64,000 nt of DNA from Cyanobacteria bacterium CYA (GCA_008363215.1 RHKP01000004.1:62001-126000), one strand, 5' to 3'. Numbered from the stretch's first letter, positions 41,637-53,572 are shown. The notes: a model not told the origin generated them from the sequence alone. Made by a program: numbers and translations.

Positions 41637-42104
41637 ATGAACGGACTGGTTACTTCGCTCGGCTCCAAGCCCCCGGTGATCGGGGGGAGCGAGAGTCTTT
41701 CGGGCGAGGGGACGCAACTGGTGCCTGGGGATCCGAACGCGGACGGGACGGCAGGAACAGCCGCGCCTGCCCGCGGCGGGGGGTTTGACATCATCCTCAT
41801 CGGCATGCTGGTCTTTTTCGTGTTTCTCATCATGTCGACCATGATGCAGAACCGCAAGGAGAAGCGCCGCAAGCAGGAGTTGTTCAGCGGGCTGGGCAAG
41901 CACGATCGGGTGCAGACGATCGGGGGCATCATCGGGGTGATCGCCGAGATAGCCGACAATGAAGTGGTGCTGCGGGTGGACGAGACGAGCAACACCCGCA
42001 TCCGCGTGGCTCGGTCGGCGATCCAGACGGTGCTGAAGAAAGGCCGCGGCGGGGCGGGGTCGGAGGCGGAGACCAAGCCCGAGAAGGCCGAGGCAAGCGT
42101 CTGA
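41637..42104 (+). CDS. yajC: Preprotein translocase accessory subunit YajC
   Basis: Small membrane partner of SecDF in the holotranslocon. The 155-aa protein has an extracytoplasmic Gly/Ala-rich N-terminus (about 1-45) and one transmembrane helix (FDIILIGMLVFFVFLIMSTM). The cytoplasmic YajC domain contains HDRVQTIGGIIGVIAEIADN and ends with acidic residues. The N-terminal tail is longer than in E. coli. I chose the ATG at 41637, which has GAAGG upstream; the ATG at 41622 is an equal-frame alternative. It follows tgt by 83 bp. Confidence 0.93.
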   Translation: MNGLVTSLGSKPPVIGGSESLSGEGTQLVPGDPNADGTAGTAAPARGGGFDIILIGMLVFFVFLIMSTMMQNRKEKRRKQELFSGLGKHDRVQTIGGIIGVIAEIADNEVVLRVDETSNTRIRVARSAIQTVLKKGRGGAGSEAETKPEKAEASV

Positions 42105-42148
42105 CCGGGTTCTCCCGCGCTTCGGCGGGATGATGCGCCAAAGATTGA

Positions 42149-42176
42149 CTCCCGACGACCGGATCGGCGTCGGGAG
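42149..42176 (+). terminator. Strong hairpin between yajC and secDF
   Basis: CTCCCGACG / CGTCGGGAG is a 9-bp perfect stem; the loop itself can pair CCG with CGG, so a stem of 12 bp with one bulged A is possible. It lies 59 bp before the secDF start, without a T-run. It could attenuate or stabilise the mRNA. Confidence 0.45.
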
Positions 42177-42235
42177 GCGTGTTGCGTGGCGCCACAGGCG
42201 ATCTGCACGCCCGGTTGGCGGGCGGGAAAATTGAT

Positions 42236-45200
42236 ATGAAGAACTTGCGGATCAAGTCCATCTTTCTGCTCGCCGTGCTGGTGCTGTTCGTGCTGAGCAT
42301 CTGGCCCCCGTCCGAGAAGTTGCGGCTGGGCAAAGACCTTCGCGGGGGCACGACGCTGGTGTACTCGGTCGACATCGATCCCGGCGAGAACCCCAAGGAA
42401 GTGCTCGACAAGGTGATCGAGGTTCTCAAAGACCGCGTGGACCCCCAGGGCATCTTCGACATCACCATGATGGCACAGGGACAGGACCGCATCGAGATCA
42501 CGATGCCGCTGCCCAGCGACAAGGTGAAGGCCCTCAAGGCCGACTTCGAGCAGAAATTGAATGCGCTCGATCAGCACTCGATCTCACGCGGGGATTTCGA
42601 GCGGATCATGCGTCTGCCGGCGGAAGAACGTTCAGCCCGCATCATCGAGACGGCCGGCCAGTCAGGCGACCTGCGGACGCTGCTGGACGACGCGGCGGCG
42701 GGGCTGGACGAGGCGACGGCGCTGCGCGAGCAGTTGCGGATGATGGAGCAGCAGGCCGCCCCGGACGAAGCCGTCGACGCAGTGGTGGCCAAGATCGCAG
42801 ACGCAGAGTTGAAGTATGAGCGTTCGCGTGACGCGGCGCTGGCGGCGATGCCGACGGCCGAAGAGTTCCGCCGGCTGCTGGATCTGCCAGATCGCGAGTT
42901 GATCCTCAAGGATGAGCGAACGGGCCAGTACGTGACGCAGGAGAGCAGCCGCAAGCGGGCGCTGGACAAGTTTCGGCAGCAGCACGACGGGCGTCTGAAG
43001 CCGGAAATCGACGCGATTCTGGCTGCGTACGAGACCTACCTGGCTAATCGCACGTCGCTCGATGATCCGTCGGACCTGGTGCGCCTGCTGCGCGGCGCCG
43101 GGGTGCTGAGTTTCCGCATCACCGTCGATCCGCAGGGGTCCGGCTCGCCCAACACACACCCGGATGAGCAGCGCCTGCGCGCCGAACTGCGCGAGAAGGG
43201 CCCGCGCAATGTTCGGGCTCGCGACGTCCGCTGGGTGAAGATCAATCGCATCGAGGCCTGGCTCGAATCCGTGCAGGAACTCGAGATGCTCGACCAGAGC
43301 CCCGAGGCCTACTTCGCCAGGCGCGGGCTGGTGGCCGAGGAATACGACGGCGATTACTGGGTGCTGGCCTGGGACACGCCAGGCAAGCGCCTGACGCAGG
43401 AAGATGACTCAGACTGGGCGGTGGCCAGCGCGTTCAACTCGGCCGACCAGAGCGGGCGTCCGGCGATCGGCTTCCGCATGGATACGCGCGGGGCCAACCT
43501 GTTCGGGTCGATGACCGGCGGCAACATCGGCAACAAGATGGCCGTCCTGCTCGACGACGAGGTGTACACGGCGCCGGTGATCCAGGCGCGCATCACGCGC
43601 AACGGCATCATTACGGGCAATTTCTCAACGGCCGAACGTGAGTATGTCATCCGCGTGCTCAACGCCGGCTCGCTCCAGGCCAAGTTGTCCAGCGAGCCGC
43701 TCAGCGAAAGCACGATCGCACCGGAACTGGGGCTGGACAACCTGAGAGCGGGCCTGATATCCGGCTTGATCGCGTTCGTCGTCGCGGGCGGGTTCATGAT
43801 CGTCTACTACTTCGGGTTGGGGGTAGTGGCGGTGGTCGGGCTGCTGATCAACGCGCTGCTGATCCTGGGCTCGATGTCGCTGGCACAGGCCGCGTTCAGC
43901 CTGCCCGGCATCGCGGGCGTCATTCTGACCTTCGGCATGGCCGTGGATGCCAACGTGCTGATCTACGAGCGCATGCGTGAAGAGCTCGAGCGCGGAGCCG
44001 ACCTGAAAACGGCCGTGCGTCTCGGGTTCGAACGCGCCATGTCCAGCATTGTGGACGGCAACGTGACCAACCTGATCGTGTGCGTGGTGTTGGGGCAGAT
44101 GGGCACGGCTGAGATCCGCGGGTTCGCCATCACGCTGGGCATCGGCGTGTGCACGACGCTGTTTGCGGCGTTGTTCGTCAGCCGCATCATGCTGGTCTTC
44201 CTCGCGGACGTGGTGCATATCAAAAAGATGCGCATGCTTCCGATGGTGTATCGCCCTCTGGGCCGCGCGCTGGAGCCGAACATCAAGTGGCTGTCGCTGC
44301 GCTGGATGTTCCTGCTTGTTTCCATCACGTACGTCGGCATCGGCGTGTACATGGTGGCGACGCGCGGCGACAAGATGCTGGATATGGAGTTTCGCGGCGG
44401 CGTGCAGGTGACCATGCAGTTCGGCACCGACCAGGCCGGGCAGCCCATCATCAAGTCCCGCGCCGAGGTGCTCGATGAGATCCGCAGGATCGGCGAGGGG
44501 CTGTCGGAAGAAGATCCGCTGCGGGCGCTCACCTTCGCCGAAGTCGTACCGGTCAACCCGATTGACGGCATCAACTCCAACGTGTTCAACATCAAGTGCT
44601 TCCTTCTCGAGCAGCATGCGGGCACCACCACCAGCCTGGGTGCTGCCGGGGCGCAAATCGATGACAGTCCGACCGACCGGATTGTCAAGGCGATCGTGTC
44701 CGCCTTTGAGGGCGAGATCGAAACCAAGGCGCCGGTCGAGTTCGCCGGCAGCCAGTACGAGTCTGTCGACGGCGCACCTGTATACGAAATCGTCACCCCG
44801 CACCTGGGCGAAGCCATCCGGCGTCCGGAGTACCGCGAAAACGTGGCCTCCTTCATCGGCGGCGCGGCGATCGTCATCAATGTGGACCAGGACCCGGGAG
44901 AGCAGTTGCCCACGCTCCGGGGGCTCCACGACCGCATCAGCACGATGCGCGCCAAGCCGGACTTCGTTGAGACCATGCGGCACCGTATGGAAATCCGCGT
45001 GCTCGACGGCACCGAAGAGGCGGTCAAGACCGCCGTCGTGCTTGTCGCAGACCCCGAGTTGAGTTTCTTCGATAATCCCGATGTGTGGCGCAAAGCACTG
45101 GCCGAGCCCGAGTGGGATCTTGTCCGCAGCGCCCTGACCGAGGTGACTACGCTGGCCAGCGTGCAGACGTTCAGCCCGGCCATTGCGGAGAGTTTCAAGC

Positions 45201-45772
45201 AGGCAGCCGTGGTGTCCGTGCTCATGAGTTTCCTGCTCATCCTGATCTATATCTGGGTGCGGTTTGGTTCGGTGCGTTACTCGGCTGCGGCGATCGCGTG
45301 CCTGGCCCACGACGTGCTGACCGTGCTCGGACTGATTGCACTGTGCGAAATCATCTATGAGCATGAGTCGTGGCAGACCGTGGCCCGCACGATCGGCATT
45401 CTTCCGTTCAAGATTGACCTGAACCTCGTGGCCGCAATTCTGACCATCATCGGGTACTCGCTGAACGACACGATCATCATCATGGACCGCATCCGCGAGA
45501 ACCGCGGCAAGTTGCCCTACGCCTCCGCGAAGGTGATTAACAACGCGGTGAACCAGACCATCAGCCGCACGATCATCACGTCGGGTACGACGCTGCTGGC
45601 GGCCCTGATCTTGTACATCTGGGGGGGTGAAGGCGTGCGGGCGTTCAGTTTCGCGCTGGTGGCGGGCGTGGGCGTGGGTACCTATTCGTCGATCGCTGTA
45701 GCGGCGCCGCTGGTCTGGTCGAGAAAGACTGGTGGGCCCGTGTCGGACGGGCCGGAGCGACTGACCACTTGA
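42236..45772 (+). CDS. secDF: SecDF fusion protein, protein translocase
   Basis: Proton-motive-force-driven accessory of the Sec translocon, here with SecD and SecF in one 1178-aa chain. The SecD half has GKDLRGGTTLVY at the P1 entry, then the channel motif FGMAVDANVLIYERMREEL. The SecF half starts at LDMEFRGGVQVTMQF and has GYSLNDTIIIMDRIREN. It is about 240 residues longer than E. coli SecD plus SecF together. The surplus is a helical, charged insertion in the SecD P1 region (about 105-300: LREQLRMMEQQAAPDEAVDA…) and an enlarged SecF P1 loop (about 735-990). The start ATG at 42236 has GGGA upstream. Confidence 0.97.
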   Translation: MKNLRIKSIFLLAVLVLFVLSIWPPSEKLRLGKDLRGGTTLVYSVDIDPGENPKEVLDKVIEVLKDRVDPQGIFDITMMAQGQDRIEITMPLPSDKVKALKADFEQKLNALDQHSISRGDFERIMRLPAEERSARIIETAGQSGDLRTLLDDAAAGLDEATALREQLRMMEQQAAPDEAVDAVVAKIADAELKYERSRDAALAAMPTAEEFRRLLDLPDRELILKDERTGQYVTQESSRKRALDKFRQQHDGRLKPEIDAILAAYETYLANRTSLDDPSDLVRLLRGAGVLSFRITVDPQGSGSPNTHPDEQRLRAELREKGPRNVRARDVRWVKINRIEAWLESVQELEMLDQSPEAYFARRGLVAEEYDGDYWVLAWDTPGKRLTQEDDSDWAVASAFNSADQSGRPAIGFRMDTRGANLFGSMTGGNIGNKMAVLLDDEVYTAPVIQARITRNGIITGNFSTAEREYVIRVLNAGSLQAKLSSEPLSESTIAPELGLDNLRAGLISGLIAFVVAGGFMIVYYFGLGVVAVVGLLINALLILGSMSLAQAAFSLPGIAGVILTFGMAVDANVLIYERMREELERGADLKTAVRLGFERAMSSIVDGNVTNLIVCVVLGQMGTAEIRGFAITLGIGVCTTLFAALFVSRIMLVFLADVVHIKKMRMLPMVYRPLGRALEPNIKWLSLRWMFLLVSITYVGIGVYMVATRGDKMLDMEFRGGVQVTMQFGTDQAGQPIIKSRAEVLDEIRRIGEGLSEEDPLRALTFAEVVPVNPIDGINSNVFNIKCFLLEQHAGTTTSLGAAGAQIDDSPTDRIVKAIVSAFEGEIETKAPVEFAGSQYESVDGAPVYEIVTPHLGEAIRRPEYRENVASFIGGAAIVINVDQDPGEQLPTLRGLHDRISTMRAKPDFVETMRHRMEIRVLDGTEEAVKTAVVLVADPELSFFDNPDVWRKALAEPEWDLVRSALTEVTTLASVQTFSPAIAESFKQAAVVSVLMSFLLILIYIWVRFGSVRYSAAAIACLAHDVLTVLGLIALCEIIYEHESWQTVARTIGILPFKIDLNLVAAILTIIGYSLNDTIIIMDRIRENRGKLPYASAKVINNAVNQTISRTIITSGTTLLAALILYIWGGEGVRAFSFALVAGVGVGTYSSIAVAAPLVWSRKTGGPVSDGPERLTT

Positions 45773-45785
45773 GGGGGCGTCGGGC

Positions 45786-46469
45786 ATGGATCCCCGGCAG
45801 AGCCGAACGCTGGTCGGGCTGATGGGGCTTGTGGTCCTGTGGATCGTTCTGTACTGGACCTGGCAGCCGCGCTCGCAGCGCGAGCCGGTCGTGATCCTTC
45901 CCGAGGTGACGCCGCAGCAGGCAGAAGACCCCGCGACCGTTCTCCCCCGGCCCGAGCCTGAGCCGGTGAGCCCTCAGCCCGAGCCCCTGAAGCCGGAAGC
46001 AGCGGCGCCGCCCGAGCATCAGGGCGAGCAGACTCCGTTCGGGCAAGCGCCTTTTCGCTGGGTGACGATCGAACCGGGGGATACATTTGCCAGGATCGCC
46101 GAGCGTGAGTTGGGGTCGGCCGAACTGTGGACAGGCGTGGCGCGGGCCAATCCGTTGAAGGACCCCAACCGCCTGCGTGTGGGGGAGAAGGTGAAGGTGC
46201 CGATCGATCCGGCCAACCCGCAGGGGCGTCCGGGGGGGCCGGGCCCGACGCCGCCGCAGCCGGACGGGTCTGAGGTCAAGGTGATCGAGTACACGGTCAA
46301 GCCGGGCGACACGCTGTCGGGGATCGCGCAGGAGTTTTACGGAAGCGTGCGGTACATCGATTTCATCTACCAGTTCAACCGTGATCGTCTGCGCAGCAAG
46401 GACGACCTGAGACTCGGACAGGTGCTGCGCCTGCCGCCCAGGCCGTCGGACGAGGACGGACGCCCCTAA
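45786..46469 (+). CDS. Membrane-anchored LysM protein
   Basis: A 227-aa protein with an N-terminal transmembrane helix (LVGLMGLVVLWIVLYW), a Pro/Glu-rich linker (about 30-85), and two LysM-like domains. The first is divergent (VTIEPGDTFARIAERELG…LRVGEKVKVP); the second is clear (YTVKPGDTLSGIAQEFYG…LRLGQVLRLP). LysM domains bind N-acetylglucosamine polymers such as peptidoglycan. It starts 13 bp after secDF and is probably co-transcribed. It has no catalytic domain, so it may tether the envelope or act as an assembly factor. Confidence 0.85.
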   Translation: MDPRQSRTLVGLMGLVVLWIVLYWTWQPRSQREPVVILPEVTPQQAEDPATVLPRPEPEPVSPQPEPLKPEAAAPPEHQGEQTPFGQAPFRWVTIEPGDTFARIAERELGSAELWTGVARANPLKDPNRLRVGEKVKVPIDPANPQGRPGGPGPTPPQPDGSEVKVIEYTVKPGDTLSGIAQEFYGSVRYIDFIYQFNRDRLRSKDDLRLGQVLRLPPRPSDEDGRP

Positions 46470-46480
46470 CATTGGCACTC

Positions 46481-47523
46481 ATGGCAGGACACGTGTTCAT
46501 CGTCACGGGCGGGGCCGGGTTCATCGGCTCGAATGTGGTGGGCGAGTTGTATCGGCGTGAGCCTGGCTGCCACGTGGTCGTGGTCGATGATTTTCGCTCC
46601 GGCTCGTTCGCCAATCTGGTCGAGGCGTGCGAGCGCAAGGGCGTGGGCGCGTTTCGCGGCGAGATCATCCCCGACTCAGTCGCAGACCTCAACTGGCAGC
46701 CGGCGGTGGCCGGGCTCGAACCGCGCGCGGTGTTTCATCTCGCGGCCATCACCGACACGACGGTGCATGACCAGCAGAAGATGATTCGCGACAATGCGGA
46801 GAGTTTCTCGGACATCGCCGGCGCCTGCATCGAGTCGCACGTGCCGCTGGTGTACGCCTCTTCGGCGGCCACGTATGGCACGCCGCCGCAGGCCGCACGC
46901 CGCGAGGCTTTTCCGGTCGAGGCCGCGGGCGCGCCGGACAACGTGTACGGCTTTAGCAAGTGGCTGATGGAAGTTGAGCACTGCCGCACGGCCGAAGCCG
47001 CCGTACGTGAGGGTGGCAGGGCGCCGTGGATCGTCGGGCTGCGCTACTTCAACGTGTTCGGCCCGTGCGAGGCGCGCAAGGGCACAATGGCGTCGATGGT
47101 CTTTCAACTCGCCCGCCAGGTGCTCAGCGGGCATAAGGCGCGGCTGTTCCGCGACGGCACGCAGGCACGCGACCAGGTCTACGTCGACGACGTGGTCGAC
47201 TGCACGCTGGCGGCCGCAGGCATGGGCGAGAAGAAGAAGCCCGAACCGGGCGTGTACAACCTCGGCTCCGGCGTGGCGACCAGTTTCAATGAGATTGTGG
47301 CGGCGATCGGGCAGGCGCTGGGCATGACGGGCGGCGTCGACGTCGAGATGTTCGACATGCCCGAATCGATCCGAGCCTTCTACCAGGACTACACCTGCGC
47401 CGACCTGAGCCGCACGAAGTTGGGGCTCGGCTGGTCGCCTCGGCATGAGCCCAAGGCGGCGATGCGGGCCTACGTCGCTGATCTGGCCGAGAGGCCTCGC
47501 ATCTGGAAACAGGGAGCCGGCGC

Positions 47524-47527
<4 letters not shown>
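46481..47527 (+). CDS. hldD: ADP-L-glycero-D-manno-heptose 6-epimerase-like
   Basis: NAD(P)-dependent short-chain epimerase. The 348-aa protein starts with the Rossmann motif [14 protein letters not shown] and contains the YxxxK catalytic pair ([11 protein letters not shown]), [15 protein letters not shown] and [10 protein letters not shown], all of which match HldD. That enzyme makes the heptose precursor of lipopolysaccharide inner core, consistent with a Gram-negative envelope. I take the ATG at 46481 over a TTG 9 bp earlier. The stop codon overlaps the start of uxs (GTGA). Another sugar-nucleotide epimerase activity cannot be excluded. Confidence 0.82.
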
Positions 47528-48498
<971 letters not shown>

Positions 48499-48539
48499 GC
48501 GGTGGAACCACGGAGCCCGCGGTGGGAAAGGCCTCACGA

Positions 48540-48652
48540 CGGAGTTTCACGAAGTTTCGCGGGGTTGAAGACGCTGGCGGCACGCTTGGGCCTGTTGGCC
48601 GAGGACGCTTTGCCTTCCTCTCCTTCTCTTCTCTGAACCCCGTGAAACTCCG
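48540..48652. repeat. Long-range inverted repeat in the uxs-GNAT spacer
   Basis: CGGAGTTTCACG (48540-48551) and CGTGAAACTCCG (48641-48652) are perfect 12-bp inverted arms about 90 bp apart; GGGGTT and AACCCC pair inside them. A second AGTTTCGCG unit stands next to the left arm. The 113-bp element contains no convincing gene and may be an interspersed non-coding repeat. Confidence 0.5.
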
Positions 48653-48721
48653 GGGCACGAGCGATCCGGCGACGTTTCGCCCGGGACTCGACTCCCGCGC
48701 GCGAGCGGCGGAACATTCCCC

Positions 48722-49201
48722 ATGTTCTGGTACGTGATCCGTCCCATCTCGACCGTCGACGCCGACGCGTGGATCTCCATGCGCCGTTCGCTCGGGCCTG
48801 ACTGGCTCGTGGCCGACATGCCGGCGGTGGCGGGCGAATACTTCGAGCACGGCACGGTCCAGTCACTTCTGCACTGTGTCTTCATCGCTCGCGACGCCGA
48901 CACCGGCGCGCCGCTCGGCTTTGCCGAAGTCTCACTCCGCGACTACGCCGAAGGTTGCCTGAGCACGCCAGTCGGGTATCTTGAGGGCTGGTACGTCGAG
49001 CCCGCGGCCCGCGGGCGCGGCGTCGGCAGCGCCCTCGTCCGCGCCGGCGAAGAATGGGCCCGCGCGCAGGGTTGCTGCGAGTTTGCCTCCGACGCCGACG
49101 TCGACAACGCGGCCAGCATCCGCGCCCACGAGTCGCTGGGCTTCGAGCCCGTGGCCGAAGTACGCTGCTTTCGCAAGCGTCTTGATGCCCCTGCGGATTG
49201 A
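48722..49201 (+). CDS. GNAT N-acetyltransferase, AAC(6')-like
   Basis: A 159-aa acetyl-CoA-dependent acetyltransferase. The acetyl-CoA loop is WYVEPAARGRGVGSALVRAG, and LGFAEVSLRDYAEGCLSTPV together with SDADVDNAASIRAHESLGFE closely resembles the aminoglycoside 6'-N-acetyltransferase subgroup. In an environmental chromosome the natural substrate may be another amine. Start codon ATG with GCGGAAC region upstream, no strong ribosome binding site. The gene converges with hppA at a shared hairpin. Family firm, substrate uncertain. Confidence 0.82.
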   Translation: MFWYVIRPISTVDADAWISMRRSLGPDWLVADMPAVAGEYFEHGTVQSLLHCVFIARDADTGAPLGFAEVSLRDYAEGCLSTPVGYLEGWYVEPAARGRGVGSALVRAGEEWARAQGCCEFASDADVDNAASIRAHESLGFEPVAEVRCFRKRLDAPAD

Positions 49202-49206
49202 CCGCC

Positions 49207-49242
49207 GCCAAAAGAGAAACGGCCCGGCGCTGGGCCGGGCCG
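49207..49242 (-). terminator. Intrinsic terminator of hppA
   Basis: The 9-bp stem CGGCCCGGC / GCCGGGCCG (49220-49228, 49234-49242), read on the minus strand, is followed by TTTCTCTTTT (about 49218-49209). It lies 25 bp after the hppA stop and can also serve the convergent GNAT gene from the plus side. Confidence 0.85.
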
Positions 49243-49266
49243 ACGTCACCAGGCACTTGAGACGGA

Positions 49267-51903
<2,637 letters not shown>

Positions 51904-51975
51904 TGTTCTGTTCCTGTGTGAAGATGATGAACGACAGGCTGTCGGAGGACAGCCCGCCGGGGAATGGTGAATGAG

Positions 51976-52004
51976 ATTGTGGTGTGCACGGAGTCTGCCG
52001 TCAA
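51976..52004 (-). promoter_or_regulatory. Promoter of hppA
   Basis: Minus strand: TTGACG (52004-51999) with a 17-bp spacer to CACAAT (51981-51976), about 73 bp before the GTG start. The -35 matches five of six consensus bases. Confidence 0.55.
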
Positions 52005-52062
52005 GCCGCGCAGGCGAAGAGTTCCGCCCCCGATCCGGCCCGCCCCGTCGCGCAAGGTGTGG

Positions 52063-52254
52063 TCAGAAAACGTCGCCGCGCGTGCGGCGGTTCACCGACT
52101 TACGGGCGGCGCGGCGACGACGCTCGGAAGGCTTCTCGTAGAACTCCTTCCGCTTGATGTCCTTCGTCAGCCCCTCCTTCTCACAGAGTTTCTTGAACCG
52201 ACGCATCATCTGCTCGACGCTCTCGCCCCCGCGGGATTTGATCCGAATCGCCAT
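52063..52254 (-). CDS. rpsU: Small ribosomal subunit protein bS21
   Basis: A 63-aa basic protein of the 30S head/platform region that aids initiation. The sequence RIKSRGGESVEQMMRRFKKL is bS21, with the tail KEFYEKPSERRRRAARKS and a C-terminal NRRTRGDVF. The ATG at 52254 has GAGGAAGGA upstream; the longer frame (from 52305) is rejected as lacking homology. It stands between hppA and the divergent NYN gene and appears to have its own promoter. Confidence 0.97.
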   Translation of the reverse strand: MAIRIKSRGGESVEQMMRRFKKLCEKEGLTKDIKRKEFYEKPSERRRRAARKSVNRRTRGDVF

Positions 52255-52328
52255 ACGGTCCTTCCTCGAAAGGTTCGACTGTTCCGTCCACGCCGCACCC
52301 GCCACTCCATCGCGCGTGAGGGGTCCAT

Positions 52329-52357
52329 AGTAAAGGTTTCACAACCTCCCCGATCAA
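52329..52357 (-). promoter_or_regulatory. Possible promoter of rpsU
   Basis: Minus strand: TTGATC (52357-52352), 17 bp, TTTACT (52334-52329), about 75 bp before the rpsU start. An alternative -10, TACTAT, is offset by two bases. Confidence 0.4.
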
Positions 52358-52381
52358 CCCTCTCCTAACCTCTTCTCCGCC

Positions 52382-53113
52382 ATGGTCATCATCGACGCCT
52401 ACAACGTGCTCAACGTCGAAGGCGTTCTCCCCGCCCACCTGGCCGCCCCGGACCTCGTCCAACTCGTGGACCTCGTCCGCAAGAGCCGTTATTTCCTTTG
52501 TCGGCCCGTCCTGGTCTGCGACGGACACCTCTCCTCGGCTCTGCGTCCCAGGCACGCCGCCGGAGCCGCAGGCCGGGCGACCCAGGTTCGACTGAATGAG
52601 ATACGGATCATCTTCTCAGGCCCCGGGGAGGAGGCCGACGACGTGATCGAACGCATGCTCGCGCTTCACAGCGGGTCGGCATCCCTTCTTCTGGTTAGTT
52701 CAGATCGTCGACTTCAACGGGCCGCCAGGCGAGCCGGCGGGCGGTACCTTGAGTCTGCCGAGTTTCTGGGCGATCTCGCGGCTGACGCAGCGGCACCGCG
52801 GTTGGCGAGTCGACCGGAGTTTGCCAGGCGAACTCCCTTGAGCAGGGGGGAGATTGCCCATTGGATGCGCCTTTTTGGGTTGGGGGAGCCGGATTTTGAC
52901 CACCCGCCTGCGCTCACGCCCGCCCCATCGCCCGAGTCTCCGAAGCGGCCTCCGAAGCCGACTCGGGCGGTTCCACAGACCGAGATTGACCCGATCCTGC
53001 GCCACCTAGTGCAGAAATCGGGTCTGGAGATCGATCTGGCCGAACTGGACATGCAGCGATGGGTGCAAGGCGTGGAACCATTTCGGCCGTGGTCGGAGGA
53101 CTCGTCCTCCTGA
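52382..53113 (+). CDS. NYN-domain (YacP/Rae1-like) RNase
   Basis: A 243-aa PIN-related nuclease of the NYN family, whose YacP/Rae1 members cleave mRNA on ribosomes. The first catalytic Asp is in MVIIDAYNVLN, with others in VLVCDGH, GEEADDVIERML and VSSDRRLQRAARRAG. Thus the acidic quartet is intact. The C-terminal ~90 residues have a Pro-rich linker (PPALTPAPSPESPKRPP) not found in the short YacP form and a helical end. The ATG lies at the window's plus strand opposite rpsU, 127 bp away. Its end overlaps the next gene by 55 bp. Confidence 0.82.
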   Translation: MVIIDAYNVLNVEGVLPAHLAAPDLVQLVDLVRKSRYFLCRPVLVCDGHLSSALRPRHAAGAAGRATQVRLNEIRIIFSGPGEEADDVIERMLALHSGSASLLLVSSDRRLQRAARRAGGRYLESAEFLGDLAADAAAPRLASRPEFARRTPLSRGEIAHWMRLFGLGEPDFDHPPALTPAPSPESPKRPPKPTRAVPQTEIDPILRHLVQKSGLEIDLAELDMQRWVQGVEPFRPWSEDSSS

Positions 53114-53475
53114 CCGGATGCAGTCCTACCCGAACCCCCAGTTATGGCTGGCACGGGCGCGAGCCGATTCTGGCGATCTATCAAGGGAAGACCCTTCACA
53201 GCGAGTTCCCTGAGGCGATCCCGCCGGCATCAGTCCGGGCGGCGGCCGAGCGGGTGCTGGCGTCGCGCGGATACACCATCACCAGTTCCGAGGCGACCGA
53301 AGATCGGACGCGAGTGGTTGCGCGACCCCCTGATTCCAGGCTATTCCATCGCGTGATCGTGGGGTCGTCGCTGTCGCGGGGCGGGACGCGGGTGGCGTTG
53401 ACGATCGAACCGGGGGGAAACGAAACCACGGCCCGGGACATGCTGGAGAGTGTGCTGACACTTCTGGGACGTTGA
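53059..53475 (+). CDS. Small lipoprotein of unknown function
   Basis: A 138-aa protein with a lipobox in VVGGLVLLTGC, the lipidated Cys near residue 21. The remainder has ILAIYQGKTLHSEFPEA and a two-strand/helix part with RVLASRGYTITSSEATED, plausibly a small beta-alpha domain. I do not recognise the family. Its start lies 55 bp inside the NYN gene in another frame, an unusually long overlap; a GTG about 33 bp later is possible but would still overlap. Coupled translation with the NYN gene is likely. Confidence 0.65.
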   Translation: MGARRGTISAVVGGLVLLTGCSPTRTPSYGWHGREPILAIYQGKTLHSEFPEAIPPASVRAAAERVLASRGYTITSSEATEDRTRVVARPPDSRLFHRVIVGSSLSRGGTRVALTIEPGGNETTARDMLESVLTLLGR

Positions 53476-53543
53476 CACCCGTCGTACGATCGGTTGGAAG
53501 CAGAGCCCGCCGGATCACTCTGACAGAATGTCGTTTTGGGAGA

Positions 53544-53572
53544 TTGTGCGCCACGACGCATTGTCGTAGGAT
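53544..53572 (+). promoter_or_regulatory. Promoter and inverted repeat in front of blaI
   Basis: TTGTGC (53544-53549), 17 bp, TAGGAT (53567-53572), 62 bp before the GTG start. Inside the spacer, ACGAC-GCATT-GTCGT (53553-53567) is an inverted repeat ending at the first base of the -10, ideal for autorepression by BlaI. Related GTCGT/TGTC elements lie at 53482-53489 (TCGTACGA) and 53522-53532 (GACA-GAA-TGTC). Confidence 0.6.

Noticed and set aside
48522-48737. 71-codon frame across the uxs-GNAT spacer
   Set aside because: It runs through both arms of an inverted repeat, has no ribosome binding site and encodes low-complexity sequence; a repeat is the better explanation.
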